A DNA stretch of 64,000 bases from Mesorhizobium australicum. GTDB taxonomy: Bacteria; Pseudomonadota; Alphaproteobacteria; Rhizobiales; Rhizobiaceae. The translations under genes were made by a program, and so were the position numbers. The stretch covers positions 4,526,001 through 4,590,000 of the forward strand of contig NZ_FXBL01000004.1 of the NCBI RefSeq assembly GCF_900177325.1. The letters are read 5' to 3'. Below are positions 25,007-33,952 of this stretch, piece by piece. The notes below the pieces were generated by a model that saw nothing but the letters and a program-made list of their open reading frames with translations, did not search any database and was not told where the DNA came from. Positions within the stretch are counted from its first letter, which is position 1. Each line of letters starts with the position of its first letter.

Positions 25007-25166
25007 GATCCGCTACCACCAAGAGAACGGCGCCATGCAGCGGTGGCTTCGGGAAAAGAATAAGACAGCCTTGCCTCCCAACAAAAGCGTCGACGCCGGC
25101 GGGTTCTCCCGACCTTCCGGACATGCGCGCCCTGTGTAGCCGCCGCGGCGCCCGGAAGCAATAATA

Positions 25167-25178
25167 ATAACACGTTAA
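25167..25178. promoter_or_regulatory. Operator candidate E, ATAACACGTTAA
   Basis: This copy has one end mismatch to TTAACNNGTTAA and lies in the 207-bp gap between hpaC and the fused ATPase gene, embedded in an AT-rich run (ATAATAATAACACGTTAAATATAG). The distance to the ATPase start is about 160 bp, longer than at the other sites, so a long leader or a missed upstream start is implied. It shares the core AACACGTT with site D and with the site at 27418. Confidence 0.58.
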
Positions 25179-25213
25179 ATATAGAATCGGCAGGCCGGCA
25201 GCAGGAATCGATG

Positions 25214-25726
25214 TCAGCCTCCGAAGCTTCCCGTCTGGCTCGGCACGTGGACGAAATTTCGGTCGAAGTAGAGCAGCGCGTGACCGTCCTTGCGCGAACG
25301 GATATGCGTCACCTCGCCGATGAAGACGTGGTGCGTGCCCACCCGATGGGAATCGACCAGCCGGCAGTCGAACGAGACGATCGCGTCTGCGAGTGCAGGA
25401 CTTCCGGACGGAAGTTCGACCCAATCGGCGGACGCATAGCGAGCCGCCATGTCGGGCTGCGCGCCCGCGAAGGACGAGGCCAGCCCCTTGTGCTCTCCCG
25501 TCAGCACGTTGACGCAGAAGCTGCGGTTCTCGAGGAACAGCTGCGCCTGAGTCGATCGGCTGTTCATGCACACCAGCAGCGTCGGCGGCTCGTCGGTGAC
25601 GCTGCACATCGCAGTCGCCGTGAAGCCGCCCCGACCGGACGGGCCGCTGGTGGTGATCACGTTCACCGGCGCGCAGACGCGCGCCATTGCGTTGCGGAAC
25701 TCGGTGCGGTTGACGACCTCGTCCAT
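25214..25726 (-). CDS. hpaC: Flavin reductase component of 4-hydroxyphenylacetate 3-monooxygenase
   Basis: This 170-residue protein matches the length of Escherichia HpaC and has a flavin-reductase-like split barrel. Visible features are the N-terminal FRNAMARVCAPVNVITT, GFTATAMCSVTDEPP (flavin-phosphate region) at about 35-49, FCVNVL, and GEVTHIR. It reduces FAD with NAD(P)H and hands it to HpaB. The ATG at 25726 lies 11 nt after the hpaB stop; the frame extending to 25945 is antisense-like and discarded. Confidence 0.9.
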   Translation of the reverse strand: MDEVVNRTEFRNAMARVCAPVNVITTSGPSGRGGFTATAMCSVTDEPPTLLVCMNSRSTQAQLFLENRSFCVNVLTGEHKGLASSFAGAQPDMAARYASADWVELPSGSPALADAIVSFDCRLVDSHRVGTHHVFIGEVTHIRSRKDGHALLYFDRNFVHVPSQTGSFGG

Positions 25727-25736
25727 CGGTCTGGGC

Positions 25737-27302
25737 TCACTCGGCAGCGAGCGCGCTGTCGCCGGACGACCGGTCCAGCGGCGGCAGCCAGGTGTCTCCC
25801 GTCCAGCCGTTTTCGTCATAGTCGGCCATGCAGCGATCCACCAACGCCTCCATCTCCTTGAGGCGGCCGCCGCGCTCCGCGCCCTTGAGCACCTGGAGGC
25901 GAACCTCCTCGGGTGCGCCGGCATAGTTGAGCTCGTAAAGCGCATGGCGGCCGCCGAACTCGGTTCCGGTCGCGTCCCACAGCAGCTTCATGATCTTGAT
26001 GCGCTCGATATGACCCATGTTGTCGGAGCCGCGCACATAGCGGGCGAGATACTTGTCGATCTCGGGATTGGCGAAATCCTTGGCCGAGGACGGCAGGTAG
26101 ATCAGGCCCGACGCCACGGTCCTGCGCACGATGTCGATGACCTTCGGATAGGCCTCCGACATGAAGGTGCGATAGCAGAGCGCGGCCTCGAGATTTGGCA
26201 GCACGGCGCCGCCGGCCCACGGGATCGGATTGTAGGCCATCGCGTTGGAAAACGCCCAGAACTGATGCCTTATGGCGATCACCTCGCCAAGCAATGCCTG
26301 GTTGCCGCGGAACGCGTCGCCGCCGGTTGCCCGCAGCGCCTTGGCGAGCAGGCCTGCCAGGAAGTCGAGCTTCACGCCGAGTCGCGTGCAGCCCTGGAAG
26401 CAGTAGCCGTGCATGAAGCCCGACGCCGGGTGGAACGACAGGATCTTGCCGGCGTCGCGCAGGACGAGCACGTCCTCCCACGGGATGAACACGTTGTCGA
26501 GGACGAGGATCGCATCGTTCTCGTCGAAGCGGGACGACAGCGGGTAATCGAACGGATGGCCGACCGTGTTCGCGGTCTCCTCGTAGGAGACCCGGCAGAA
26601 CATCTTGATGCCGGGAGCGTTCATCGGAACGATGAACATCACCGAAAGCGACGGGTCTTCCGTCACGGTCGCCGAACTCTGGGCGAGGAAGTTGTAGTGC
26701 GTCAGCGCGGAGGACGTTGCCACCACTTTCGCGCCCGTGACGTAGATGCCCGCGTCGGTTTCCTTGGTGATGTGCACGAAGACGTCCTTCACCGCTTCGG
26801 CCGGCTTGTGGCGATCGATCGGCGGATTGACGATCGCATGGTTCATGAACAGCACCGATTCCTGAGCGCGCTTGTGCCAGGCGAGCGCGTTCTCCTTGAA
26901 CGGCCCGTACCAGTCGGCATTGGCGCCGAGCGTGTTCATCAGCGCCGCCTTGTAGTCGGCCGTTCGACCCATCCAGCCGTAGGACATCCGCGCCCACTCG
27001 GCGATGGCAGCCTGCTGCGCGACGAGGTCCTGGGAGGATTTGGCGACGCGGAAATATTTGTGCGTGTAGCCGCCTGAGCCGGTGTCGGTGGGCGACGTCA
27101 GGATCGGCTTGGTCTTCTCGTCGTGCAGCGCATCATACATGCGCGCCAGCGAGCGCACCGAGTTGCGCATGGCTGGATGCGCCGTCACATCTGCCACGCG
27201 CTCGCCGTTTATGTAGACCTCACGCCCGTCTCGCAGGCTCGCCATGTATTCGGCGCCGGTGAATGGACGCGTGGAATCCGCCCTGAAATCTTCCGATCGC
27301 AT
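25737..27302 (-). CDS. hpaB: 4-hydroxyphenylacetate 3-monooxygenase, oxygenase component
   Basis: This 521-residue protein has the length of Escherichia HpaB (520). It has the acyl-CoA-dehydrogenase-like fold of two-component FADH2-dependent phenol hydroxylases. Visible landmarks are TGAEYMASLRDGREVYINGE at residues 15-34, SYGWMGRTADYKA near 103-115 and FIPWEDVLVLRD near 280. It hydroxylates 4-hydroxyphenylacetate (or a related para-alkylphenol acid) to the 3,4-diol that HpaD cleaves. It is cotranscribed with hpaC and divergent from an AraC regulator of the HpaA type. Related members hydroxylate phenols other than HPA, so substrate identity rests on the hpa context. Confidence 0.9.
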   Translation of the reverse strand: MRSEDFRADSTRPFTGAEYMASLRDGREVYINGERVADVTAHPAMRNSVRSLARMYDALHDEKTKPILTSPTDTGSGGYTHKYFRVAKSSQDLVAQQAAIAEWARMSYGWMGRTADYKAALMNTLGANADWYGPFKENALAWHKRAQESVLFMNHAIVNPPIDRHKPAEAVKDVFVHITKETDAGIYVTGAKVVATSSALTHYNFLAQSSATVTEDPSLSVMFIVPMNAPGIKMFCRVSYEETANTVGHPFDYPLSSRFDENDAILVLDNVFIPWEDVLVLRDAGKILSFHPASGFMHGYCFQGCTRLGVKLDFLAGLLAKALRATGGDAFRGNQALLGEVIAIRHQFWAFSNAMAYNPIPWAGGAVLPNLEAALCYRTFMSEAYPKVIDIVRRTVASGLIYLPSSAKDFANPEIDKYLARYVRGSDNMGHIERIKIMKLLWDATGTEFGGRHALYELNYAGAPEEVRLQVLKGAERGGRLKEMEALVDRCMADYDENGWTGDTWLPPLDRSSGDSALAAE

Positions 27303-27416
27303 CTCTTTCCTCCCTGATGCCGTCCGCGAACATGTGTTCGAGCCGGATGAAAATACGAGGTCGTCACCTGGCCAGCCATGGACAAAACACCCTAACCGGT
27401 TGTACTTTTTCCTGTA

Positions 27417-28325
27417 ATGAACACGTTAGGGACTGTTCCGACTTTTTTCGTCTACGGTGAGGCGCCAAGGCCTTTCGGGCTCGGCTTCGTGCATGCGGAG
27501 ACCGTCATGGCGCGAAGAGACCTGCATTTCGGCCGTGTCGAACCGCATCTGCACGACCGCCTGGCCCAGATAACCTTCTGGACGAAGGGCCATGGCAGCT
27601 ATCTTATCGAGGACGAGGTCTTGGATTTTTCCGCGCCGGCGGTGAGTTTCATGCCCAGTGGCGTGGTTCACGGCTTCACCGTCGCGGCGGACGAGACGGA
27701 CGCCATCGTCATCTCCATCGCCGATGGTGCGCTGTCGTCCATCGCCGGCATGGTTTCGCTGCCGTTGTCTGCGCCGGTGATGATACGCGACGCCGCCGAT
27801 CCGGCCCTTTGGGATCGCCTGTCGCGGACCATGCACCTCGTCCTGGACGAGTATGCACATGCGGCCGCGTCCGCCGAGACCGTCACGATGCCGCTAGTCG
27901 CAGCCGCGCTGGGACAGATCGCCGTCCTTGCGGCCGCGGTGCCCGCGCCAGCCGTTCCGCCGCAGCGACACCTTGCAAACCGGCTGCGTGAGCTCGTCGA
28001 TGCGCATTTCAGGGACAACTGGCCGATCGCGACCTATGTCGACGCGCTGGGCACGACATCGCACCTGCTGGCAAAAGCCAGCCTCGCTTCCTTCGGCGTG
28101 CCGGTGAAGGAGCTTATCGCGGAACGGCGCCTGCTGGAGGCCAAGCGCCTGCTGCTGTTCACCGTGCGCTCGGTCGAGGATATTGCCTACGAGATCGGTA
28201 TCCGCGACGCGGCCTATTTCTCCCGTGCCTTCCGCAAGCGCATGGGTCAGCCGCCGGGAGAATGGCGGCGGTCTCAGTCAGAGGTTCTGGGCAGCGCTCT
28301 CGCTCGGCCAGGCGCGAATGGTTGA
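27417..28325 (+). CDS. hpaA: AraC-family regulator, HpaA/PobR-like
   Basis: This 302-residue protein has an N-terminal cupin-like ligand domain with VPTFFVYGEAPRP, HLHDRLAQITFWTKGHGSY near residues 44-62 and FMPSGVVHGF. A C-terminal AraC HTH pair follows: THLLAKASLASFGVPVKELI, then VEDIAYEIGIRDAAYFSRAFRK. HpaA activates hpaBC in response to 4-hydroxyphenylacetate and PobR activates pobA with 4-hydroxybenzoate. The divergent position next to hpaB favours HpaA. The second HTH is standard, while the first lacks the usual AxxxxxS spacing in part. Confidence 0.85.
   Translation: MNTLGTVPTFFVYGEAPRPFGLGFVHAETVMARRDLHFGRVEPHLHDRLAQITFWTKGHGSYLIEDEVLDFSAPAVSFMPSGVVHGFTVAADETDAIVISIADGALSSIAGMVSLPLSAPVMIRDAADPALWDRLSRTMHLVLDEYAHAAASAETVTMPLVAAALGQIAVLAAAVPAPAVPPQRHLANRLRELVDAHFRDNWPIATYVDALGTTSHLLAKASLASFGVPVKELIAERRLLEAKRLLLFTVRSVEDIAYEIGIRDAAYFSRAFRKRMGQPPGEWRRSQSEVLGSALARPGANG
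27418..27429. promoter_or_regulatory. Operator candidate F, TGAACACGTTAG, over the araC start codon
   Basis: The core AACACGTTA equals that of sites D and E, with three outer bases shared and two changed. It overlaps the ATG of the AraC gene at 27417, and a weaker related palindrome CTAACCGGTTGT lies at 27392-27403, 90 bp upstream of hpaB. In the 114-bp divergent gap these could repress both hpaB and araC. The match is poorer than at other sites. Confidence 0.42.
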
Positions 28326-28340
28326 TATTCCGGTCTGCCG

Positions 28341-28802
28341 TCAGACGACCAGAAGGGTCGATGTAGCAGCGGCCACCGGGCGGTCGCCGGCCGAGAGTTC
28401 CGCGCCCGCGAACATCACCCGCCGTCCCTGCTTCGATATCCATCCGCGCGCCTCGTAGGTCGCGCCGGCGGCCGGCGCAAGAAACGAGATATTCATGTTC
28501 GCGGTGGTGATCGTCGTGCCCGCTTCTCCCGCGGCCAGCCCTGCGAAAGCCATGGCGAAGTCCAGCATCGCCGTTACAGCGCCTCCCTGGATGAAACCCG
28601 CGCCCTGCCGGAACAGGTCTTCCGGCGCGTAGCGTAGAAGGATTTCCTTGCGCGCCGCGTCGAAGCCGATGAGCTCGGCGCCGAGCGCCACCAGCAGCGG
28701 CGAGGTGTCGATACGGCCAGTTGGCCGGGAGCCCGCCGCGAAGGCACGGATCGCGTCGAGGTCGGGGTTGGAGACAGGGCCGGCCGGCGACTTCTGGTTC
28801 AT
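28341..28802 (-). CDS. PaaI-like acyl-CoA thioesterase (hot-dog fold)
   Basis: This protein has 153 residues from the ATG at 28802, which overlaps the oxidoreductase stop (ATGA). The hot-dog signature is IQGGAVTAMLDFAMAFA at about residues 70-86, where the PaaI/YdiI acid falls in LDFAM, followed by TTITTANMNISFLAPA. It hydrolyses an aromatic or acyl-CoA thioester, probably to recycle CoA from dead-end intermediates of the beta-oxidation module encoded upstream. It is the last gene of the thiolase operon and converges on araC. Confidence 0.85.
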   Translation of the reverse strand: MNQKSPAGPVSNPDLDAIRAFAAGSRPTGRIDTSPLLVALGAELIGFDAARKEILLRYAPEDLFRQGAGFIQGGAVTAMLDFAMAFAGLAAGEAGTTITTANMNISFLAPAAGATYEARGWISKQGRRVMFAGAELSAGDRPVAAATSTLLVV

Positions 28803-29815
28803 CCGATCTCCACGCACACCTTGCCGACATGCTTGCCCGAGGCGAGGTATTCCAGGCCTTCACGCAACGTCTCCAGCGTAAAGACGCGCTGGTCGATAAC
28901 CGGCTTGACGCCACTGCGCGAGATCGCGTCCACAAGGCGCTGCAACGAGGCGCGGCTTCCCGCGGTGACGCCCTCGATGCGCGTCTCCTGCATGGCGACG
29001 ATCGGCACGTTGAGTTCGGCCTTGGCGCCGGTGACCACGCCAACCATCGCGATCGTGCCGCCGAGCGTCATGGCGCGCATGGTCTGTTTCAGTGTCTCGG
29101 CCCCACCGATCTCCACGGCAACGTCGATTCCGAGGCCACGCGTCGCCTTCTGCACCGACGCTCCCCACGCCTGGTCTTCCTTGTAGTTGAAGACGTGGCG
29201 GGCGCCGAGCGTCTTCAGCAGGTCCAGTTTCTCGGGGCTCGACGAGGTCGCATAGACCTCCGCACCGGCCATGACGGCAAACTGCAGAGCGAACAGCGAC
29301 ACGCCGCCGGTTCCCTGGGTCAGCACGCGGTGCCCGGGTCCTACCCCACCCTTCTCGATGACGGCGTTCCAGGCCGTCGCCGCCGCGCAGGGCAGGCTGG
29401 CGCCCTCGAGATAGCTCAGATTGTCGGGAAGCTTCACCAGTGCATCCTGGCGAAACACACGCTTCTCCGCCGCGACGCCGTCGAAACGGCCGCCGAGATC
29501 TGTCCCGACGCATTCCATGCGCAGAGGTCCCGCCTGCCAGTCCGGGAAGAAGCAGGAGATGACGCGGTCACCGACTTTCCACCCGCGCACTTTTTCGCCG
29601 ACGGCTACGATCTCGCCGGCGCCGTCCGAAAGCGGGATCAGCTTTTCCTGCTTCTGCATGCTGCCATAGCCGCCCTTGACGGCAAGCAGGTCGCGATAGT
29701 TGAGCGAGGCCGCCTTCATCGCGACCAGCACCTCGCCGGGGCCGGGCGCGGGATCGGGCAATTCCACCAACGCAAGGTTCTCAAGGCCCATCTGGTCGAC
29801 GCGTGCGGCTCTCAT
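28799..29815 (-). CDS. Zinc-independent MDR NAD(P)-dependent alcohol dehydrogenase / quinone oxidoreductase
   Basis: This protein has 338 residues from the ATG at 29815, which follows GAGGAGA. The MDR fold shows KAASLNYRDLLAVKGGYG at about 33-50, where NYRD replaces the zinc-binding Cys of true alcohol dehydrogenases. The nucleotide-binding TQGTGGVSLFALQFA lies at about 165-179. Such enzymes reduce quinones or enones, including enoyl-CoAs. It lies between the FadB-type fusion and the thioesterase. Reduction of an unsaturated side-chain intermediate would fit, but this is inference. Confidence 0.88.
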   Translation of the reverse strand: MRAARVDQMGLENLALVELPDPAPGPGEVLVAMKAASLNYRDLLAVKGGYGSMQKQEKLIPLSDGAGEIVAVGEKVRGWKVGDRVISCFFPDWQAGPLRMECVGTDLGGRFDGVAAEKRVFRQDALVKLPDNLSYLEGASLPCAAATAWNAVIEKGGVGPGHRVLTQGTGGVSLFALQFAVMAGAEVYATSSSPEKLDLLKTLGARHVFNYKEDQAWGASVQKATRGLGIDVAVEIGGAETLKQTMRAMTLGGTIAMVGVVTGAKAELNVPIVAMQETRIEGVTAGSRASLQRLVDAISRSGVKPVIDQRVFTLETLREGLEYLASGKHVGKVCVEIG

Positions 29816-29844
29816 GGTCGTCTCCTCGTTCTTTGTTTGGGCAA

Positions 29845-31947
29845 TCACAGGCTGTGGAAGGTGGTGCCGTCCCGCGCCATCCTGTCAAGCAGGGCCGGCA
29901 CGGCGAAGCGTTCGCCGAAGCGTGTCTCCAGGTCCCGGCATTGCTCCACGAACGTCCGCGCGCCGATCGTGTCGATGCAGGCGAACGGCCCACCGAGATG
30001 GATCGGATAGCCCCATCCGGTTACAGCCGCCATGTCCGCCGTGAGCGGATCGGTCACGGTTCCGTCCTCCAGGGCGCGTACGGCCTCGAGCGATTGGGTG
30101 TGCAGCAATCTCCGGCGCACGATCTTCGGCTCGAGTCGTGTCGGAGGGAACAGATCTTTCAGCCCCGACCAGAGGACTGGCCCGTCGGGCGTGTAATCGT
30201 AGATGCCCTTGCCGGCGAGCTTGCCCTCGCGTCCAGCGGCGATCAATCGGTCGAGCGCTTCGATCGCGCGGGATCCCTTCATCGAGACAGGTGTCCCCTC
30301 GCCGCTCATCGAGGCCATGATGTCGCGCAGCAGCGGCAGCTTCGTCAGCTCCGCCAGCGTAGCTGGGCCGATGGCGAAGCCGATGTCCAGCATGACGTTG
30401 TCGATGATCTGCGGCGCCACCCCTTCCGCGACCAGTGTCATCGCCTCGCTGGAAAGGCTCGAGACGATGCGGCTTGTATAGAAGCCAAGGCCATCGTTGA
30501 CGACGATCGGCGTCTTGCCGAGCAGCCTGGCGATGAACTGCGCCTCGCCCTTGGCCTTGGCCGACGTGTCTGCTCCGTGAACGATCTCCAGCAGCTTCAT
30601 CGTCTCGACAGGTGCGAAGAAGTGCATGCCGATGATCCGGCTGCGATCCGCCAGCGGCTGAGCCAGGCGGGTCATCGGAATGGTCGACGTGTTGCTGGCG
30701 ACGGTAACCCCCGGCCTGACCACAGACGCCACCTTGCCGAGCACATCGTGCTTCACATCAAGACGCTCGAATACCGCCTCGATGACGAAGTCCGCGTCTT
30801 TCAGGGCGGCGTAATCCGCGCCGGTTCCGACCCGCGCCAACAGCGCTTCGCGCGCCTCGGGCGACATCCGGCCCCGCTCGACCTGCCGGCCGGCGATCGC
30901 CGCGATGCGGTCGAAGCTCTCGCGCGCCTTGTCCTCCGAGACGTCGATGAGCCTCACGGAGAGACCGGCCCGCGCGGCCGAGAAGGCAATGCCGTTGCCC
31001 ATCATGCCGCCGCCGACCACGCCGAGCGTCTTGATGGCGTCACCTGCGCTCGCGGGAGGATTGGGCCGCGCCGCGCGTGGACCATAGAAACCGGACCGGA
31101 TACGATTCTTCGCCTCAGGTGACGCCGCGAGCTTGATGAACTGGCGCCTTTCGATCGCAATTGCCGGATCGATTGTGCGCTCCAGACCGTGATGCAACGC
31201 ATGGAGGATGGCAAAGGCCGCCGCGTCGGTGCCGGCGGAGCGCTGCCGCGCCTTGGCCCAGGCACCGGCAAAGAACATGCGGCCCTTCTGCGAGTTCGGG
31301 TCGTCGCCCGGAAGCTGGTAGCCCTTCTGGTCCCAGGGCTGTCCCGCCTTCGGGTTGGTCTTGATCCAGCGGACGGCGGCCGCGATCAGGTCAGAAGCAG
31401 GGACGACCTCATCGACAAGCCCGGCAGACTGCGCCTCGGCGACGGCAAGCGTCTTGCCGCGCAGGATCAGATCGGCCGCGGCCGCGAGCCCGATCAGGCG
31501 CGGCAGTCTCTGCGTGCCGCCGCCACCGGGCATCAGCCCCAAGCCGGCTTCCGGCAGTCCGAACAGAGCATCCTTGCGATCGGCCGCGATGCGGCGGTGG
31601 CAGCCGAGCGCGAGTTCGTAGCCGCCGCCGAGTGCGGTGCCGTTGAGCGCCGCGACGACCGGCTTTCTTCCGGTCTCGAACCGTCTCAGCGCCGCCGTGA
31701 ACGGGTCGACGATCGCGGTCACCTCATCAGGCGTCATCGCGGCGCGCAGTTCGTCGAGGTTGCCACCGACGGCGAAATCGTCCTTCGGCGACGTGATGAC
31801 GATGCCCGTGACATCCGGATTGCCGAGCAATTCGTCCACGACGCGGCCGAATTCGAGGTTGAAGTCGCGCGACAGCGTGTTGACCGGGCCGGGCGTCGAA
31901 ATATCGAGCCGGACGATCCCGTCTTCCAGCTTGGTGGTCGTGATCAC
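29845..31947 (-). CDS. FadB/FadJ-type enoyl-CoA hydratase / 3-hydroxyacyl-CoA dehydrogenase
   Basis: This protein has 700 residues from a GTG at 31947, 2 nt after the thiolase stop. The N-terminal crotonase domain (about 1-190) has NGTALGGGYELALGCHRRIA and FGLPEAGLGLMPGGGGTQRL with the catalytic Glu. The dehydrogenase domain (from about 300) has the NAD motif GVVGGGMMGNGIAFSAARAG. It carries out the second and third steps of beta-oxidation. The thiolase gene precedes it, so hydration, oxidation and thiolysis are encoded together, suited to removing acetyl-CoA from an aromatic side chain. No acyl-CoA dehydrogenase is seen in the window. Confidence 0.92.
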   Translation of the reverse strand: MITTTKLEDGIVRLDISTPGPVNTLSRDFNLEFGRVVDELLGNPDVTGIVITSPKDDFAVGGNLDELRAAMTPDEVTAIVDPFTAALRRFETGRKPVVAALNGTALGGGYELALGCHRRIAADRKDALFGLPEAGLGLMPGGGGTQRLPRLIGLAAAADLILRGKTLAVAEAQSAGLVDEVVPASDLIAAAVRWIKTNPKAGQPWDQKGYQLPGDDPNSQKGRMFFAGAWAKARQRSAGTDAAAFAILHALHHGLERTIDPAIAIERRQFIKLAASPEAKNRIRSGFYGPRAARPNPPASAGDAIKTLGVVGGGMMGNGIAFSAARAGLSVRLIDVSEDKARESFDRIAAIAGRQVERGRMSPEAREALLARVGTGADYAALKDADFVIEAVFERLDVKHDVLGKVASVVRPGVTVASNTSTIPMTRLAQPLADRSRIIGMHFFAPVETMKLLEIVHGADTSAKAKGEAQFIARLLGKTPIVVNDGLGFYTSRIVSSLSSEAMTLVAEGVAPQIIDNVMLDIGFAIGPATLAELTKLPLLRDIMASMSGEGTPVSMKGSRAIEALDRLIAAGREGKLAGKGIYDYTPDGPVLWSGLKDLFPPTRLEPKIVRRRLLHTQSLEAVRALEDGTVTDPLTADMAAVTGWGYPIHLGGPFACIDTIGARTFVEQCRDLETRFGERFAVPALLDRMARDGTTFHSL

Positions 31948-31949
31948 GC

Positions 31950-33164
31950 TCAGGCTCCGAAACGTTCGATGTAGGTGGCGACGCCCATGCCGAGACCGAC
32001 GCACAGCGTGACGATGCCGCTGCGCGCGCCGGTCCGTTCGAGTTCGTCGATCATGGTGTTGGTCAGCATGACACCCGTCGCGCCGATCGGATGGCCAAGC
32101 GCGATGGCGCCGCCGTTGACGTTTACTCGATCGTGCGAAACGCCGGTGCGCTCCATGAAATGCAGCACCACCGATGCGAAGGCCTCGTTCACCTCGAACA
32201 GATCGACGTCAGCCAACGTCTTGCCGGCGCGTTGAAGCGCTTTTTCCGTGGCGTCGGCAGGTGAGGCGAGCATCAGGCACGGGTCCATCGCCGTGGTGGC
32301 GAAGGTGCGGATCACCGCGCGCGGCGTCAGACCAAGCTTCTCGCCCGCCTCGCGCGTCCCGATCAGCATCGCGGCGGCGCCGTCGACGATGCCGGAGGAA
32401 TTGCCGGCCGTGTGGATGTGCGCGACATTCAGCACCTCGGGATAGCGCTGGCGAACGACTGCGTCGTAGCCGCCCTTCTCGCCCATCGCCTTGAAAGCCG
32501 CCGGCAGCTTGCCGAGATCCTCTGCGCTGGTGCCCGAACGCATGTATTCGTCGCGGTCGAGCATCAGCGTCCCGTTGACATCCTTCACGGCGACGATCGA
32601 ACGGTCGAAACGGCCCTCCTGCCAGGCTCGCGCGGCGCGCGCCTGCGATTCAGCGGCATAAGCATCCGCCTGCTCGCGGCTGTGACCGCACAACGTGCCC
32701 AGGAGGTCGGCGGCCATGCCGAGCGGCGTGAAATGCGCTTCATTGTTGAAGAACGCGTCGCTGCCATTGGGGCCGCCCGTCCCGGCGATCGGAATGATCG
32801 ACATCATCTCGATGCCGCCTGCCACGATCAGATCCGCCTGTCCCGCCATGACGCGCCCGGCCGCAGCGTTCACTGCATCCAGCCCGGACGCGCAGAAGCG
32901 GCTGACCGTCACGCCGGGAATACTGTCCGGCATTCCGGCATGAAGCACCGAGGAGCGCGCGAGATTGGCGCCCTGGTCGTTGACACCGTCCCCGCATCCG
33001 AAGATGACGTCGTCGGGCGAGGCCGCAGCGAAGCCCGTGCGGCTGTCGAGTTCCTTGAGCACCGTCGCGCCGAGGTCGATCGGCGAAAGCGTATGTAGCG
33101 CGCCGTTCGGGCGGCCTTTGGCCCTTGGCGTCCGAACGGCGTCGAAAATATAGGCCTCGTGCAC
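31950..33164 (-). CDS. Acetyl-CoA acyltransferase (thiolase)
   Basis: This 404-residue thiolase has the nucleophile Cys91 in SRFCASGLDAV, the His in GGAIALGHPIGATG at about 345-358 and the second Cys in TLCVGLGMG near the C-terminus. The last motif is usually CxGGGxG; here one Gly is Leu. It performs thiolysis of 3-oxoacyl-CoA, releasing acetyl-CoA. It is first in the four-gene minus-strand operon thiolase, FadB-type fusion, MDR oxidoreductase, thioesterase. The palindrome at 33201 lies 37 bp upstream. Confidence 0.92.
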   Translation of the reverse strand: MHEAYIFDAVRTPRAKGRPNGALHTLSPIDLGATVLKELDSRTGFAAASPDDVIFGCGDGVNDQGANLARSSVLHAGMPDSIPGVTVSRFCASGLDAVNAAAGRVMAGQADLIVAGGIEMMSIIPIAGTGGPNGSDAFFNNEAHFTPLGMAADLLGTLCGHSREQADAYAAESQARAARAWQEGRFDRSIVAVKDVNGTLMLDRDEYMRSGTSAEDLGKLPAAFKAMGEKGGYDAVVRQRYPEVLNVAHIHTAGNSSGIVDGAAAMLIGTREAGEKLGLTPRAVIRTFATTAMDPCLMLASPADATEKALQRAGKTLADVDLFEVNEAFASVVLHFMERTGVSHDRVNVNGGAIALGHPIGATGVMLTNTMIDELERTGARSGIVTLCVGLGMGVATYIERFGA

Positions 33165-33200
33165 GACTTCTCCTCCGGGCGGCTGGCTCGGCGAGCTTAT

Positions 33201-33212
33201 TTCACGCGTTAA
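33201..33212. promoter_or_regulatory. Operator candidate G, TTCACGCGTTAA
   Basis: This copy has one mismatch in the left arm of TTAACNNGTTAA and lies 37 bp upstream of the thiolase start, the same spacing as sites C, D and I. A weaker relative, TAAATGAGTTAA at 33283-33294, lies on the DUF3237 side of the same 239-bp divergent gap. Confidence 0.52.
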
Positions 33213-33403
33213 GTGTGCAAGTCAATCCGTCGAGCCCGGTCACGCCGACGGAATGCATAGCGGCCCTATGGACCGAAAGAACTAAATGAGTTAAGCAATT
33301 TTCCTGTCCGACGCACGGCTCGCCGGGACCGGACGCTCCCGATCTTGCGGGCGGCGCAACATTGGGTTCGCCTCCCGCATTTTTTCAAAGAGGACAGAGC
33401 CGG

Positions 33404-33904
33404 ATGTCGGACATCACATCGAATCCCTTGCCGATGAACCCGCCGCAGCTTGGACTGGAGTTCGCATTCCGGATCAGGCTGGAGCTGGGCATTCGCAAGA
33501 AGATAGGCAAGATCCCCAGCGGCGGCGTGCGCGGCTTCGTCTCGGCCGCCGGCGGCATCGTGGACGGACCTCGCCTCACCGGTCGCGTGGTTCCCAATTC
33601 CGGCGGCGACTGGGCTCTTTATCGCGAGGATCACACGGTGATGTTCCACGCGCACTACATGCTGGAAGCCGACGACGGCACAATGATCTACATGCGCAAC
33701 AATGGCTACCGGTATGCACCGCCGGAGGTTGCCCGCCGCCAGGAGGCGCTGGAACCCGTGGACTTCTCCGAATACTACATGCGGCTGTCGCCGACGTTCG
33801 ATACGCCGGTCGGCAAGCACGACTGGCTGACGCGCCACGTCATCGTCGGCTGCGGCGAGCGCCACGCCGAGTATTCCGTGTTCCACTACTATATCGTCAA
33901 ATAG
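33404..33904 (+). CDS. DUF3237 (UPF0311) protein, copy 1
   Basis: This protein has 166 residues from the ATG at 33404; a TTG at 33362 is a longer option. The DUF3237 core is visible as LGLEFAFRIRLELG near residues 16-29, GPRLTGRVVPNSGGDW near 60-75, HAHYMLEADDGTMIYMRNNGYR near 87-108 and the closing GKHDWLTRHVIVGCGER. The family has no settled function; members often sit among aromatic-acid genes. This copy is divergent from thiolase and convergent with two further copies on the other strand. Confidence 0.85.
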   Translation: MSDITSNPLPMNPPQLGLEFAFRIRLELGIRKKIGKIPSGGVRGFVSAAGGIVDGPRLTGRVVPNSGGDWALYREDHTVMFHAHYMLEADDGTMIYMRNNGYRYAPPEVARRQEALEPVDFSEYYMRLSPTFDTPVGKHDWLTRHVIVGCGERHAEYSVFHYYIVK

Positions 33905-33912
33905 GACATGCG

Positions 33913-33945
33913 GGAGGTGCGCGGCCGCCTTGTCCGCGCTCCTCC
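33913..33945. terminator. Hairpin between convergent DUF3237 genes
   Basis: GGAGGTGCGCGG pairs with CCGCGCTCCTCC, 11 of 12 positions, around a 9-nt loop. It lies in the 48-bp gap between copies 1 and 2, which converge, so a bidirectional terminator is the natural reading. It lacks a long T-tract. Confidence 0.5.
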
Positions 33946-33952
33946 TCAAGGA

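Noticed and set aside
22973-25063. Open plus-strand frame of 696 codons
   Set aside because: It is antisense to the fused ATPase gene, whose Walker and signature motifs are complete.
28333-28346. GTCTG-CCGT-CAGAC hairpin at the araC/thioesterase convergence
   Set aside because: A 5-bp stem overlapping a stop codon is too weak to call a terminator.
33283-33294. TAAATGAGTTAA as a further member of the operator series
   Set aside because: Two changes in the left arm make it close to chance in an AT-rich gap; mentioned only as a possible second site.
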